Origin: Isosphaeraceae bacterium
GTDB lineage: Bacteria; Planctomycetota; Planctomycetia; Isosphaerales; Isosphaeraceae
Direction of reading: 5' to 3'
DNA length: 64,000 nucleotides
Assembly (NCBI GenBank): GCA_031291845.1
Contig: JARLIH010000406.1
Span: forward strand, 1-64,000
A model generated the notes under the pieces. That model saw only the letters and a program-made list of their open reading frames with translations, was not told the origin of the DNA and did no database searches. A program made the position numbers and the translations under genes. Each line of letters starts with the position of its first letter. Within the stretch, counting starts at the first letter, position 1. Below, piece after piece: positions 43,207 to 53,816 of this stretch.

Positions 43207-44619
43207 TCAGCGCAGCTTCAGCCGCTTGCGGATGAGGTCGTGCCGCAGGCTGCGGCGGTACATCCGGGCGAGCGCGGGGTTGTGGCGGCAGCTCTCCCAC
43301 GACTCGGGGTCGGCCTCCGCCAGTGCGGCAGCGTCGAGGCGGTCCTGTTCGCGGGGGCTCAGAGTGCACCAATATTCCTCGATCGCCTCTAGCTCGCCCA
43401 GGAGCCGGGCGTCGTCGTCGAGCTTCTGATGGCGCGACTTCACGGCGCTCCGTTCGGCCGCGCGTTCGGTCTCGAGCCGACGGTCGCGTTCGGCCCGCGA
43501 CTCGAAGCCCTTGGGCGAAGCGTAGTCCTTGCGGATCGAGTCGACGAGATAGCCCGCGGCGTTGATCCGGATGCGCGTGTCCTTGCGTTCGGTCAGCCAG
43601 TCGAACACCTCGACCTTCGCGGCAATCGCATCGGTCGGGAAGTGCCGGGCCAGATCGACCGCCGTGGCCTCGGTGACGCCCCGGGCCACGAGCGCGACGG
43701 CAGAGGCAGAGCGTTCGCCCGCGGGAACCTCCGGAGGAGCAGGGGGGGCCGTGGCGCCGTGGCGGCAGAGGCGGATGATCCACTCGCGGCCGTTCTTGCG
43801 GTAACGCTCGTCGCGCGGCAGCGGTTCCAGGAAATCGATCCCTTCCAGCTCGTCGAGCGCGGGCTGGAGCTTTTCCTTGATCTTGCCCGCGTTGCTCGCG
43901 TAGTTGCGGCTGAGCCCGACGTGCTCGAAGGCGAACTCCTTGAGGTCGAACTCCCAGTCGGAACGGAGGTAGAACCGCTTGTCGAGGAACCGGTAGACCC
44001 GCTTGGAAATGGCGCTCCGGAACGCGAAGTAGCGGTCGAGGTCGAGCCGTTTCAGGTTGTCGGCCTGGCAGCTCTGGATGAACGTCGTGTTCCAGGTGAA
44101 TGACGAGAAGGGGAGACCCGCCCGCCTTGGCCGCCCAGCGCGCTCGTCGTCGATAATGACCGACTCGATGATGTGCAGCTTGGCCGACAGGTAGCGCTTC
44201 GTCTTGTTGTCCCACCAGGTGTTGTTGTAGTGGAGCGACACCCCGACCCAGCGGTTCAGTGACTCGTCGACCCGTTTGTAATATTTACTCTCGTCGGGCC
44301 AGCCTAGCACCTTCAGCAGCTCGTAGCGCGTGAAGTTCACCTTCGGCTCGGTGAAATTGTTGCGCAGGCGCGTGAGCTGAATCAGGCCGACAAGCACGTC
44401 GGTGTCGGCCGCCGTGGGAAGGCCGTAGGCGTCGCTGCCGGTGATCGTGAGCGTGCCGTGCGGGCTGGCGTAGTGGAGCGTCTTCTGTCCCTTCGGAGCG
44501 CGATCCGCCAAGAGGGCGAGCGGGAACTCCGCCAGGTTCATCTCGTCGCGCCCGGCGCGGGGATTCGCCGGGCGAGCGGGCTCATCCTCAACGGGGAACA
44601 GGGTACGCTCGATCAACAT
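43207..44619 (-). CDS. Plasmid replication initiator protein (RepA/RPA type)
   Basis: 470 residues. Conserved block DEMNLAEFPLALLADRAPKGQKTLHYAS then TITGSDAYGLPTAADTDVLVGLIQLTR, FTRYELLKVLGW and SLNRWVGVSLHYNNTWWDN identify the replication initiator protein A (RPA) family that binds iterons to start plasmid replication. The C-terminal half has further helical DNA-binding-like regions (RLDAAALAEADPESWE near the end). ATG 44619 is chosen; a TTG two codons earlier is also possible, and the ribosome-binding site is weak. Twelve iterons lie upstream at 44747-45107. Confidence 0.92.
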   Translation of the reverse strand: MLIERTLFPVEDEPARPANPRAGRDEMNLAEFPLALLADRAPKGQKTLHYASPHGTLTITGSDAYGLPTAADTDVLVGLIQLTRLRNNFTEPKVNFTRYELLKVLGWPDESKYYKRVDESLNRWVGVSLHYNNTWWDNKTKRYLSAKLHIIESVIIDDERAGRPRRAGLPFSSFTWNTTFIQSCQADNLKRLDLDRYFAFRSAISKRVYRFLDKRFYLRSDWEFDLKEFAFEHVGLSRNYASNAGKIKEKLQPALDELEGIDFLEPLPRDERYRKNGREWIIRLCRHGATAPPAPPEVPAGERSASAVALVARGVTEATAVDLARHFPTDAIAAKVEVFDWLTERKDTRIRINAAGYLVDSIRKDYASPKGFESRAERDRRLETERAAERSAVKSRHQKLDDDARLLGELEAIEEYWCTLSPREQDRLDAAALAEADPESWESCRHNPALARMYRRSLRHDLIRKRLKLR

Positions 44620-44746
44620 GGGCAAAGTTTATCACAAAATGCAACAACACGGGTCGCTCAGGTTGTTGCCAGTTTATCAGTGGTACACACGGTAAACAAG
44701 GTTAAGGGGTGAAAAAGCTCAAGCCCACTAACGACTTACGTCGCGG

Positions 44747-45107
44747 TTTATCCCTCGAATCCCGGTAGAGCGCCCCTCGGTTCCCGGCATTTGTCCCCCG
44801 AGTTCCGGTAGGGCATCCCCGAGCTCCCGGTGCCTTTATCCCCGGGCTCCCGGTGTGCCTATCCCTCACATTCCGGTGATTATCCTCCATTTCCCGGTAT
44901 GGCCATACTCCGCCAGGTGGGAAATGTCCCCCAGATCCCAGTATGGTCGACGTGCGCCATCTGGCCGGGTGTCCCTGGAATCCCAGTACCGGCTGGCGAG
45001 GGACAGCCACGTGGTTTGTCCCCCGGATCCCGGTATTGGATGGGCGGGGACAACCAGGTGGTTTGTCCCCCGGATCCCGGTAGGCGGGTGTCCCCCGGAT
45101 CCCGGTA
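44747..45107 (+). repeat. Array of twelve 21-bp iterons
   Basis: Direct repeats with consensus TTTGTCCCCCGGATCCCGGT + A; the 3' CCCGGTA half is best conserved. Starts: 44747, 44770 (20 bp), 44790, 44812, 44835, 44858, 44879, 44923, 44968, 45015, 45062, 45087. The first seven begin every 20-23 bp, about two helical turns; copies 8-11 begin every 44-47 bp. Copies 10 and 11 are identical. CCAGGTGG or CCACGTGG directly precedes copies 8, 10 and 11. These are candidate Rep binding sites. Confidence 0.85.
45046..45071. repeat. Imperfect palindrome overlapping an iteron
   Basis: GGGGACAACCA faces TGGTTTGTCCCC around the central GG, one base short of perfect. The right arm is the head of iteron 11 and the left arm is an inverted iteron head. 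A degenerate copy sits before iteron 10 (GGACAGCCACGTGGTTTGTCC, 45001-45021 approximately). Such opposed half-sites could bind Rep dimers in autoregulation. Confidence 0.55.
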
Positions 45108-45457
45108 GCCGCACGTCGACCGTGGCAATGGCGGGTCGTTTGGGTCGCGCGCCCAGAAACCTTCGGTGGGCGTGGATGCGCGGTCAACACGGATCCGCCA
45201 TGCCCATTGAAGACCCTCGGCGCGCCACCCGGCGGTTCAAAAAAAATCCAATTTCCGGCTGAATTCTTGGCGGCGCGGACGTCGAAATCGGTTAACATCC
45301 CCAATAGTCCTCTGACATCTAAAGTACTCGCCACCCAACGCCCTGAGCGGATCGGGGCCTGCTTCTGGGGAGTCCCGCCGCGCTTTCATCCCCGATAGCA
45401 ACGGCCCGCCATCCCGCCGGGATTGAGCGACATCCCACCGCCGAGGAGCACGACGCA

Positions 45458-48400
45458 ATGTCAACGACGACCAAGTGCTGGGGCCCGCTCGCGGCTGCCT
45501 TTTTGCTCGTCGCCGGACCCGGCGCCCGGAGCCACGCGGCCGAGAAGCCGGCCGACCCCGCGCAGAAGGTCAGCTACGACAAGCAGGTCCGCCCGATCCT
45601 CCAGGCCCGTTGCCAGGGATGCCACCAGCCCGCCAAGCCCGGCGGCGGCTACGTAATGACGGCCTTCGACCGGCTCGTGGCCGGCGGCGAGTCGAAGACC
45701 GCGGCCGTCGTTCCCAGCAAGCCCGCCGACAGCAACCTCGTCGAGCTGATCACGCCGCACGACGGCAAAGCGGAGATGCCCAAGGATAAGCCGCCGCTCT
45801 CCGCGGGCGAGATCGAGCTGATCGGCCGCTGGATCACACAGGGGGCCGTCGACGATACACCGGCCAACGCCCAGCAGCGCTTCGACAAGGACCACCCGCC
45901 GGTCTACTCCCGCCTGCCGGTGATCACCGCGCTCGACTACTCGCCGGACGGGCAGTTCCTCGCCGTCGCCGGGTTCCACGAGGTGCTCCTCTGGAAGGCC
46001 GACGGCTCCGAGCTCGTCGCGCGCCTGATCGGCCTGGCTGAGCGGATCGAGTCGCTCCGCTTCTCACCCGACGGCGCCCGGCTCGCCGTGACCGGCGGGT
46101 TGCCCGCCCGCATGGGCGAGATCCAGATCTGGGACGTCGCCCAGCGCAAGCTCGTGCTCTCCGTCCCCACCACGTTCGATACCGTGTACGGGGCGAGCTG
46201 GTCCCCCGACGGCACGAAGATCTCCTACGGCTGCGCGGACAAGAGCGTGCGTGCGATCGACGCCAAGACCGGCGAGCAGGTCCTGTTCATGGGCTCGCAC
46301 GACGACTGGGCGCTCGATACCGCGTTCTCGCAGGACGGCTCGCACGTCGTCTCCGTCGGACGCGACCGCACCGCCAAGCTGACCGAGCTCGCCACCCAGC
46401 GCTTCATCGACAACATCACCTCGATCACCCCCGGCGCTCTCAAGGGGGGCATCGCCGCCGTCGCCCTCTTGCCGAAGCACGACCAGGTGCTCGTGGGGGG
46501 CTCGGACGGCGAGCCGAAGCTCTACCGCCTCTTCCGCCAGTCGGCCCGCCAGATCGGCGACGATGCGAACCTCGTCCGGGCATTCCCGGCCATGAAGGGG
46601 CGCGTCTACGACGTCGCGATCAGCCGCGACGGCAAGCGCCTCGCCGCCGGCAGCAGCTCCGACAACACGGGTGAGGTCGACGTCTACACGTTCGTCGACG
46701 AGGCCAAGGTCCCCGACAACATCAAGGCCATCGCCGACAAACCGCTCGCCCAGCGCAAGCCCGAGGAAATCGTCGCGCTCGACAAGTACGAGGCCGACCG
46801 CTTCCAGCCGACGGGCAAGGTCGACGTCTCGAAGGGGGCGGTCTACGCCGTCGCCCTGAGCGCGGACGGCCAGCACCTCGCCGCCGGCGGCGCGGACGGG
46901 GTCATCCGCCTGATTGACCCGGCCAAGGGGACGATCACCAAGGAGTTCGCCCCTGCGCCGCTGGGGCCGCAGACGTCGCTGGGGCAGGGGGCTCTGACCG
47001 CCATCGCCCCGCCCCCGGCCGAGCCGGCCGAGACCGAGACCCTGCCGCCGGGGGCCAAGGTCGTCGGGCTCGAGGTCCAGCCCGCAGCGGTCAACCTGAT
47101 CCAGTCGTTCGATTACGCGCAAATCCTCGTCACCGCGAAGCTCGACTCGGGCGACCGGGTCGACGTCACCCGCATGGTGAAGGCCGAAGCGCCCGCAAAC
47201 CTCGTCGACTTCTCACTCACGGGCGTCATCTGGCCGAAGGCCGATGGCAAGGGGGCCATCACCCTGAGCCTCGGCGGCCAGACCCTCAGCCTGCCGGTCG
47301 AGGTCTCGGGCGTGAGCGCGGGCTCGCACTCGGACTTCGTTCGCGACGTCAACCCGGTCATGTCCAAGCTCGGCTGTAATGCCGGCACCTGCCACGGCTC
47401 GGCCCAGGGCAAGAACGGGTTCAAGCTGTCGCTCCGCGGCTATGACCCGATCTTCGACGTCCGCGCCCTGACCGACGACCACGCCTCCCGTCGCGTGAAC
47501 ATCGCCTCCCCCGAAGACAGCCTGATGCTCGACAAGCCGACCGGCGCAGCGCCCCACGTGGGCGGGCAGCTCTTCAAGCCGGGCGAGCCCTATCACCAGG
47601 TGCTCCGCGCCTGGATCGCCGACGGCGCGAAGCTCGACCTCACCACGCCACGCGTCACCAAGATCGAGGTGCTGCCGTCCAACCCAGTCGTCCAGCGCAT
47701 CGGTTCGAAGCAGCAGGTGCGCGTGCTCGCCACCTACGCCGACGGCCGCGTTCGCGACGTGACCCGCGAGGCGTTCGTCGAGAGCGGCAACACCGAAGTC
47801 GCCACCCACAACCGCACCGGCTTGATGACCGCCATCCGCCGCGGCGAGGCCCCGCTCCTAGCCCGCTACGAAGGGTCGTACGCCGCCACCACGCTCACCG
47901 TGATGGGGGACCGCACCGGGTTCGTCTGGGAGCAGCCGCCGGCCAACAACAAGATCGACGAGCTCGCCGCCGCCAAGTGGCAGCGCCTCAAGATCAAGCC
48001 GTCGGGCCTCTGCAGCGATGCCGACTTCATCCGCCGCAGCTATCTCGACCTGACCGGCCTGCCGCCGTCGGCCGACGACGTGCGCAAGTTCCTGGCCGAC
48101 ACGCGCGACACCCGTGTCAAGCGCGACGAGCTGATCGACCGCCTGGTCGGCAGCCCTGAATATGTCGAATACTGGACGAACAAGTGGGCCGACCTGCTGC
48201 AGGTCAACCGCAAGTTCCTGGGCCCCGAGGCCTCGGTCGCGTTCCGCAAGTGGATCCACGACCAGCTCGAGAAGAACACGCCGTACGATCAGTTCGCCAA
48301 GCAAGTGCTGACCGCGAGCGGCTCGAACCTGGCGAACCCGCCGGCGTCGTACTTCAAGATCCTGCGCGACCCGGCCAACACGATGGAGAACACGACCCAC

Positions 48401-50566
48401 CTGTTCCTGGCGATCCGCTTCAACTGCAACAAGTGCCACGACCACCCGTTCGAGCGGTGGACCCAGGACCAGTACTACCAGACCGCCGCCTTCTTCGCGC
48501 AGGTAGGCCTGAAGGCCGACCCGGCCGGGAAGGGGCAGCAGATCGGCGGAACGGCCGTTGAGGGGGGGAAGCCCCTCTACGAGATGGTTGAGGATGTTCC
48601 CAGCGGTGAGGTCAAGCACGAGCGGACCGGTAAGGTGACCGAGCCCAAGTTCCCGTTCCCGGCCCCGGTCGACGCCCCCGAGAACGCCCCGAGGCGCACC
48701 AAGCTCGCCTCGTGGGTCACGGGGAAGGGGAACCCCTACTTCGCCCGCAGCTACGTCAACCGTCTCTGGGGCTACCTGTTCGGCGCTGGGATCATGGAGC
48801 CGATCGACGACATCCGCGCGGGGAACCCCCCGACGAATCCCGAGCTGCTCGACTACCTGACGCAAGAGTTCGTCAGCCACAATTTCGACGTCCGGCACGT
48901 CATGCGCCTGATCTGCAAGTCGCGGACGTACCAGCTCTCGGTCGAGTCGAACAAGTGGAACGAGGACGACAAGCTGAACTACTCGCACGCCACCGCCCGG
49001 CGCCTGCCGGCGGAGGTCTTGTACGACACGGTGTACAAGACCATGGGCTCCGTCTCGAAGATCCCAGGGGTTCCGCCCGGCACGCGTGCCGCGCAGTTGC
49101 CCGACTCGGGCGTCGAGCTCCCCAGCGGCTTCCTCACCACGTTCGGCCGCCCGGCCCGTGAGAGCGCCTGCGAGTGCGAACGCTCCAGCGGCTTGCAGCT
49201 CGGCCCGGTCATGGCCTTGATCAGCGGCCCGACCGTCGGCGACGCCATCTCCGACGGGGCCAACGAGATTGCCAAGCTCGTCGCCGCCCAGAAGGACGAC
49301 ACCAAGCTCGTCGACGAGTTGTTCCTCCGCATCCTCAACCGACCGGCGACACCCAAGGAAGTGGAAGCGGCCACGTCCGACTTCCGCGCGATCGACGAGG
49401 ACCAGCAGAAGCTCATCGCCGCCTTCGCCCAGCGCGAGAAGGAATGGGTCGGCCTGCGGGCCCAGAAGGAAAAGGAGCGCGAAGCGGCGATCAAGGAGGC
49501 GAAGGAGGAGCTGGCGAAGTACGAAAAAGAGCTGGCCCCCAAGATCGCCGAGACCGAGCGGCAGAAGGCCGAGAAGGTCGCCCAGCTCGAGAAGGAGATG
49601 CAGGCGTTCGAGGCGGCCTACCCCACGCGCGTCGACGCCTGGGAGAAGCGGCAGAAGCCGGACGTCGAGTGGATCCCGCTGGCCGCGAAGACCCTCCAAG
49701 CCGATGGCGGGGCGAAGCTGACACTCGACCCCGATCGCTCGATCGTGGCCGGGGGCGCGAACGCCAAGTCGACCTACACGGTCGTCACCGAGACCGCCCT
49801 GCGCGGAATCACGGCGATCCGCCTCGAAGCCCTGGCCGATCCGAAGCTCCCCAACGGGAGCGCGGGGCGTGCGCCGGACGGTAACTTCGTGCTGACAGAG
49901 TTCGTGGTGACGGCCACTTCGAAGGCCGACCCGAAGCAAGCGAAGCCGGTTGGCCTTCAGAACGCCCTGGCCGACTTCAGCCAGGCCGGCCTTCCGATCA
50001 CCCTGACCATCGACAACCGCCCGAACGATGGCGGTAAAGGCTGGGCCATTTCCCCGAGCTACGGCGTGACTCACTGGGCCACGTTCGAGACCAAGGAGCC
50101 GATCGGCTTCGAGGGGGGCACGGTCCTGACCTTCGCGCTGCACAACAAGTTCAACACCAACCAGCACCAGCTCGGCCGCTTCCGGATCTCGGTGACCACC
50201 GCGCCGAAGCCGGGCCTCGGCCTGCCGGAGGAGCTGCGGGCCATCCTGGTTTCCGCGGCCGCCGACCGGACCGACGCCCAGAAGGCCGCACTCGTCAAGT
50301 ATGTCCGGGCCACCGATGAGGATCTGCGGAACCGTCAAACCGTGCTGGCCCAGGCTAAGGCGCCCCTGCCGACCGACCCGAAGCTGCTCACTCTGCGCAG
50401 CGACGTCGAGGTCGTCAGCCGGCCCGTGCCGGAAGATGCTAAGCTCGTACAGCTCCGCAACGACGTGAAGACGAGCACCGAGCAGCTTACCAACAAACGC
50501 CTTACCGCGGCCCAGGACATTGCTTGGGCCTTGATCAACAGCCCGGCGTTCCTGTTTAATCATTGA
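45458..50566 (+). CDS. Giant PSC1 cytochrome-WD40-DUF1549-DUF1553 protein
   Basis: 1702 residues. Signal peptide (1-28), planctomycete cytochrome c domain PSC1 with CQGCH (C52), a WD40-type beta propeller (about 150-520), an Ig-like segment, a second haem-like CNAGTCH (about 645), DUF1549/PSCyt2 (about 830-1040, including CNKCHDHPFERW) and DUF1553/PSD1 (about 1080-1310, PYFARSYVNRLWGYLFGAGI). A charged coiled coil follows at 1324-1390 inside the DUF1553 region, splitting it from the C-terminal part. These exported proteins are numerous in planctomycetes and are thought to act in envelope electron transfer or polysaccharide metabolism. GAGGAG precedes ATG 45458; paired with a DUF1501 gene. Confidence 0.9.
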   Translation: MSTTTKCWGPLAAAFLLVAGPGARSHAAEKPADPAQKVSYDKQVRPILQARCQGCHQPAKPGGGYVMTAFDRLVAGGESKTAAVVPSKPADSNLVELITPHDGKAEMPKDKPPLSAGEIELIGRWITQGAVDDTPANAQQRFDKDHPPVYSRLPVITALDYSPDGQFLAVAGFHEVLLWKADGSELVARLIGLAERIESLRFSPDGARLAVTGGLPARMGEIQIWDVAQRKLVLSVPTTFDTVYGASWSPDGTKISYGCADKSVRAIDAKTGEQVLFMGSHDDWALDTAFSQDGSHVVSVGRDRTAKLTELATQRFIDNITSITPGALKGGIAAVALLPKHDQVLVGGSDGEPKLYRLFRQSARQIGDDANLVRAFPAMKGRVYDVAISRDGKRLAAGSSSDNTGEVDVYTFVDEAKVPDNIKAIADKPLAQRKPEEIVALDKYEADRFQPTGKVDVSKGAVYAVALSADGQHLAAGGADGVIRLIDPAKGTITKEFAPAPLGPQTSLGQGALTAIAPPPAEPAETETLPPGAKVVGLEVQPAAVNLIQSFDYAQILVTAKLDSGDRVDVTRMVKAEAPANLVDFSLTGVIWPKADGKGAITLSLGGQTLSLPVEVSGVSAGSHSDFVRDVNPVMSKLGCNAGTCHGSAQGKNGFKLSLRGYDPIFDVRALTDDHASRRVNIASPEDSLMLDKPTGAAPHVGGQLFKPGEPYHQVLRAWIADGAKLDLTTPRVTKIEVLPSNPVVQRIGSKQQVRVLATYADGRVRDVTREAFVESGNTEVATHNRTGLMTAIRRGEAPLLARYEGSYAATTLTVMGDRTGFVWEQPPANNKIDELAAAKWQRLKIKPSGLCSDADFIRRSYLDLTGLPPSADDVRKFLADTRDTRVKRDELIDRLVGSPEYVEYWTNKWADLLQVNRKFLGPEASVAFRKWIHDQLEKNTPYDQFAKQVLTASGSNLANPPASYFKILRDPANTMENTTHLFLAIRFNCNKCHDHPFERWTQDQYYQTAAFFAQVGLKADPAGKGQQIGGTAVEGGKPLYEMVEDVPSGEVKHERTGKVTEPKFPFPAPVDAPENAPRRTKLASWVTGKGNPYFARSYVNRLWGYLFGAGIMEPIDDIRAGNPPTNPELLDYLTQEFVSHNFDVRHVMRLICKSRTYQLSVESNKWNEDDKLNYSHATARRLPAEVLYDTVYKTMGSVSKIPGVPPGTRAAQLPDSGVELPSGFLTTFGRPARESACECERSSGLQLGPVMALISGPTVGDAISDGANEIAKLVAAQKDDTKLVDELFLRILNRPATPKEVEAATSDFRAIDEDQQKLIAAFAQREKEWVGLRAQKEKEREAAIKEAKEELAKYEKELAPKIAETERQKAEKVAQLEKEMQAFEAAYPTRVDAWEKRQKPDVEWIPLAAKTLQADGGAKLTLDPDRSIVAGGANAKSTYTVVTETALRGITAIRLEALADPKLPNGSAGRAPDGNFVLTEFVVTATSKADPKQAKPVGLQNALADFSQAGLPITLTIDNRPNDGGKGWAISPSYGVTHWATFETKEPIGFEGGTVLTFALHNKFNTNQHQLGRFRISVTTAPKPGLGLPEELRAILVSAAADRTDAQKAALVKYVRATDEDLRNRQTVLAQAKAPLPTDPKLLTLRSDVEVVSRPVPEDAKLVQLRNDVKTSTEQLTNKRLTAAQDIAWALINSPAFLFNH

Positions 50567-50581
50567 TTAACGGCCAATGAA

Positions 50582-50609
50582 TGTAGGGCTGGCCATTGCC
50601 GGCCCTACA
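50582..50609. repeat. TGTAGGGCTGGC palindrome within the cytochrome/DUF1501 gap
   Basis: TGTAGGGCTGGC (50582-50593) faces GCCGGCCCTACA (50598-50609) around a 4-base loop with one G-U pair. The right arm recurs as GGCCGGCCCTACA at 41217-41229 downstream of parB. A REP-like element sitting in the 103-bp gap of a two-gene operon. Confidence 0.65.
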
Positions 50610-50669
50610 AATGTGCTCTTACGAAACGCCTCGACCGTTCGAGACCTCTAACGTCAACGGAGACGCGCG

Positions 50670-52142
<1,473 letters not shown>

Positions 52143-52248
52143 GCGATCGCAAGCGACGGCGGCGCGGGTCCTTCGATCCGTTGCCGCCGTATTCGTTGCT
52201 GATAGGCTCTGCGCGGTGACCTCGCTGTTGCGCGGATGCAAAGATGTC

Positions 52249-52271
52249 GGGGCGGGCTTCAAACCTGCCCC
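52249..52271. terminator. GGGGCGGG hairpin downstream of DUF1501 gene
   Basis: GGGGCGGG (52249-52256) pairs with CCTGCCCC (52264-52271) with one G-U pair and loop CTTCAAA. It is related to the 26064-26082 element after hypB. Lies between the convergent DUF1501 and histidine kinase genes, where it could stop transcription from both sides, although no T-run follows. Confidence 0.45.
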
Positions 52272-52313
52272 TTCAGCATTGCCGCTTGCAGACCGCACAT
52301 GAACCGTCCTCGA

Positions 52314-53816
52314 TCATCTCTCCGCGACCGAGACCCTTTCTTCTCCAACTCCCGTTCCGTTTCCTTCCCGCCCCGCCGGCGCACTCGCTTCCGGAAACCG
52401 GACCGTGAACCGGCAGCCGCGCCCTGAAATGCTTTCGACCGCCACCTTCCCGCCGAGCGCGTCGGCGATGCGCTGGACGACCGCCAGGCCCAATCCGAAC
52501 CCCGGGGTCCCGCGGGGGTAGCCGCGCGTCGAGCGGAAGAAGGGCTCGAAGATGTGCGGCAAATCCGCCGGGTCGATCCCCTGTCCGCGGTCCTCGACGA
52601 CGAGCGAGACGTTCCCCCCAGCGCGCTCCACGCGGATCATCACCGGGGACCCCGGCGCACTGTATTTGCACGCGTTGTCCACGAGGTTGTCGAGTAACTG
52701 GCTCAGCAGCGAGGCGTGAACCCGGGCCCAGGCGGGGCTGTGGGAGGCCGTCTCGAGTCGTAGGTCGCACGCGCGTTCGTGGTGCGACCAATGGCGGAGG
52801 TGGTCGGACAGCCAGGCCACGAGGTCGACCGTTTCGAGCGCGGGGCGCTCGGCCTCGGCGTCGGCCCGGGCAAGGAACAAGAGCGATTCGACGATCTGGC
52901 GCAAGCGAACGGCATCGCCGTGGACCCGGTCGAGCACGCGCCGGTAGTCCTCGGGCGAGCGCTCCCTGCGACGGGCGAGCTCGACCTCGCTGATGAGCGC
53001 GGTGAGCGGCGTGCGGAGCTGGTGCGAGGCGTCGCCCGTGAACCGCCGCTGGCGTTCGAGCGCTTCGTGCAGCCGGCCGAGCAGGCCGTTGAACGAGCGC
53101 GCAAGGTCTTCCAGCTCGTCCCCCGTGCCGGGGCTGGGGAGGCGCTGCTCCTTGTGTTCGGCAGTCATCTCCCGCGCAGTCTGCGCCATGCGCGTCACCG
53201 GCAAAAGGGCGCGCTGGGTCAGCAGACGGCCGGCCGCCCCGGCCAGGAGCCACAGTCCGGTGGACAGACCTGCCATCGTCAAGGCCGCGTTACGGAGGCT
53301 TGCCTCCATAGGTGCCAGCGGCGTGCCGGCCACAAGCGTCAGTGAAGAATGGATGGAATGCCCCTTGCCGTTTCGCTGCTCCCCAGGGTCCTTACGCTCG
53401 GCGGGTGGCCGAGCCGGGACGAGCCGGCGCACCACGACACGCCACCGCCTGGCGTCGAGATCGACAAACGTGATGTGCACGTGCCCGACTTCGGGCCCCA
53501 TACGTAGGGCCCCCGTAAAATCACCGTCGCCGCAACGGTTCAGGAGATCGCCCTGCGCGTCGAACGCCGCCCAGCTTACGGGGGCGTCATCCAGGTGGGT
53601 CACCTCGGGGGGCCGGTGCAGGCCGGGGCGCCACTCGATCCCGTCCGGCTCGATCTCGGCCGCGGCGGCGAGCGCGTCGAGGCTGATGCTCAAGCGCTCG
53701 TCCAGGTCGCGCTGGAGGTGCGTGCGCGCCAGCAGGTAGAGGGCGGTAGAGAACCCGCCGAGCAGCAGGGCCAAGGCCGTCAGGAAAAAGGCGCCAAGAC
53801 GGAACGCAAGCGTCAT
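52314..53816 (-). CDS. Sensor histidine kinase
   Basis: 500 residues. TM helices at about 10-30 and 175-199 enclose a 145-residue periplasmic sensor; a HAMP region (about 200-250) leads to the H-box FTGDASHQLRTPLTALI with phosphoacceptor His265, the N-box LLDNLVDNACKYS (about 374-386), and G boxes VEDRGQGID and GFGLGLAVV. Pairs with the response regulator encoded just upstream (4-bp overlap). The periplasmic sensor has no recognisable ligand motif. The closest style is the QseC/TctE-like EnvZ/OmpR group. Confidence 0.92.
   Translation of the reverse strand: MTLAFRLGAFFLTALALLLGGFSTALYLLARTHLQRDLDERLSISLDALAAAAEIEPDGIEWRPGLHRPPEVTHLDDAPVSWAAFDAQGDLLNRCGDGDFTGALRMGPEVGHVHITFVDLDARRWRVVVRRLVPARPPAERKDPGEQRNGKGHSIHSSLTLVAGTPLAPMEASLRNAALTMAGLSTGLWLLAGAAGRLLTQRALLPVTRMAQTAREMTAEHKEQRLPSPGTGDELEDLARSFNGLLGRLHEALERQRRFTGDASHQLRTPLTALISEVELARRRERSPEDYRRVLDRVHGDAVRLRQIVESLLFLARADAEAERPALETVDLVAWLSDHLRHWSHHERACDLRLETASHSPAWARVHASLLSQLLDNLVDNACKYSAPGSPVMIRVERAGGNVSLVVEDRGQGIDPADLPHIFEPFFRSTRGYPRGTPGFGLGLAVVQRIADALGGKVAVESISGRGCRFTVRFPEASAPAGREGNGTGVGEERVSVAER

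Larger units (their letters stand above)
44620..45457. other. Plasmid origin region (oriV) with AT-rich stretch
   Basis: 838 bp between the rep gene (-) and the giant cytochrome gene (+). From the rep side: an AT-rich segment 44626-44700 with two TTTATCA motifs and an 8-bp inverted repeat (GCAACAAC 44641-44648, GTTGTTGC 44662-44669), then the iteron array to 45107, then an AT-rich patch at about 45236-45340. The layout fits a Rep-iteron origin with a melting region next to rep. Exact DnaA boxes were not found. Confidence 0.7.

Noticed and set aside
44627-44680. DnaA boxes at TTTATCA motifs near rep
   Set aside because: TTATCACAA and TTATCAGTG do not fit the DnaA consensus well; described only as AT-rich origin sequence.
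44747-45107. CRISPR-like array
   Set aside because: Repeats are degenerate and mostly contiguous, spacers are short and similar, no cas genes are near, and the adjacent rep gene identifies them as iterons.
47858-50563. 901-residue minus-strand open frame
   Set aside because: Exact antisense of the DUF1549/DUF1553 gene; long antisense frames arise from GC-biased codons.
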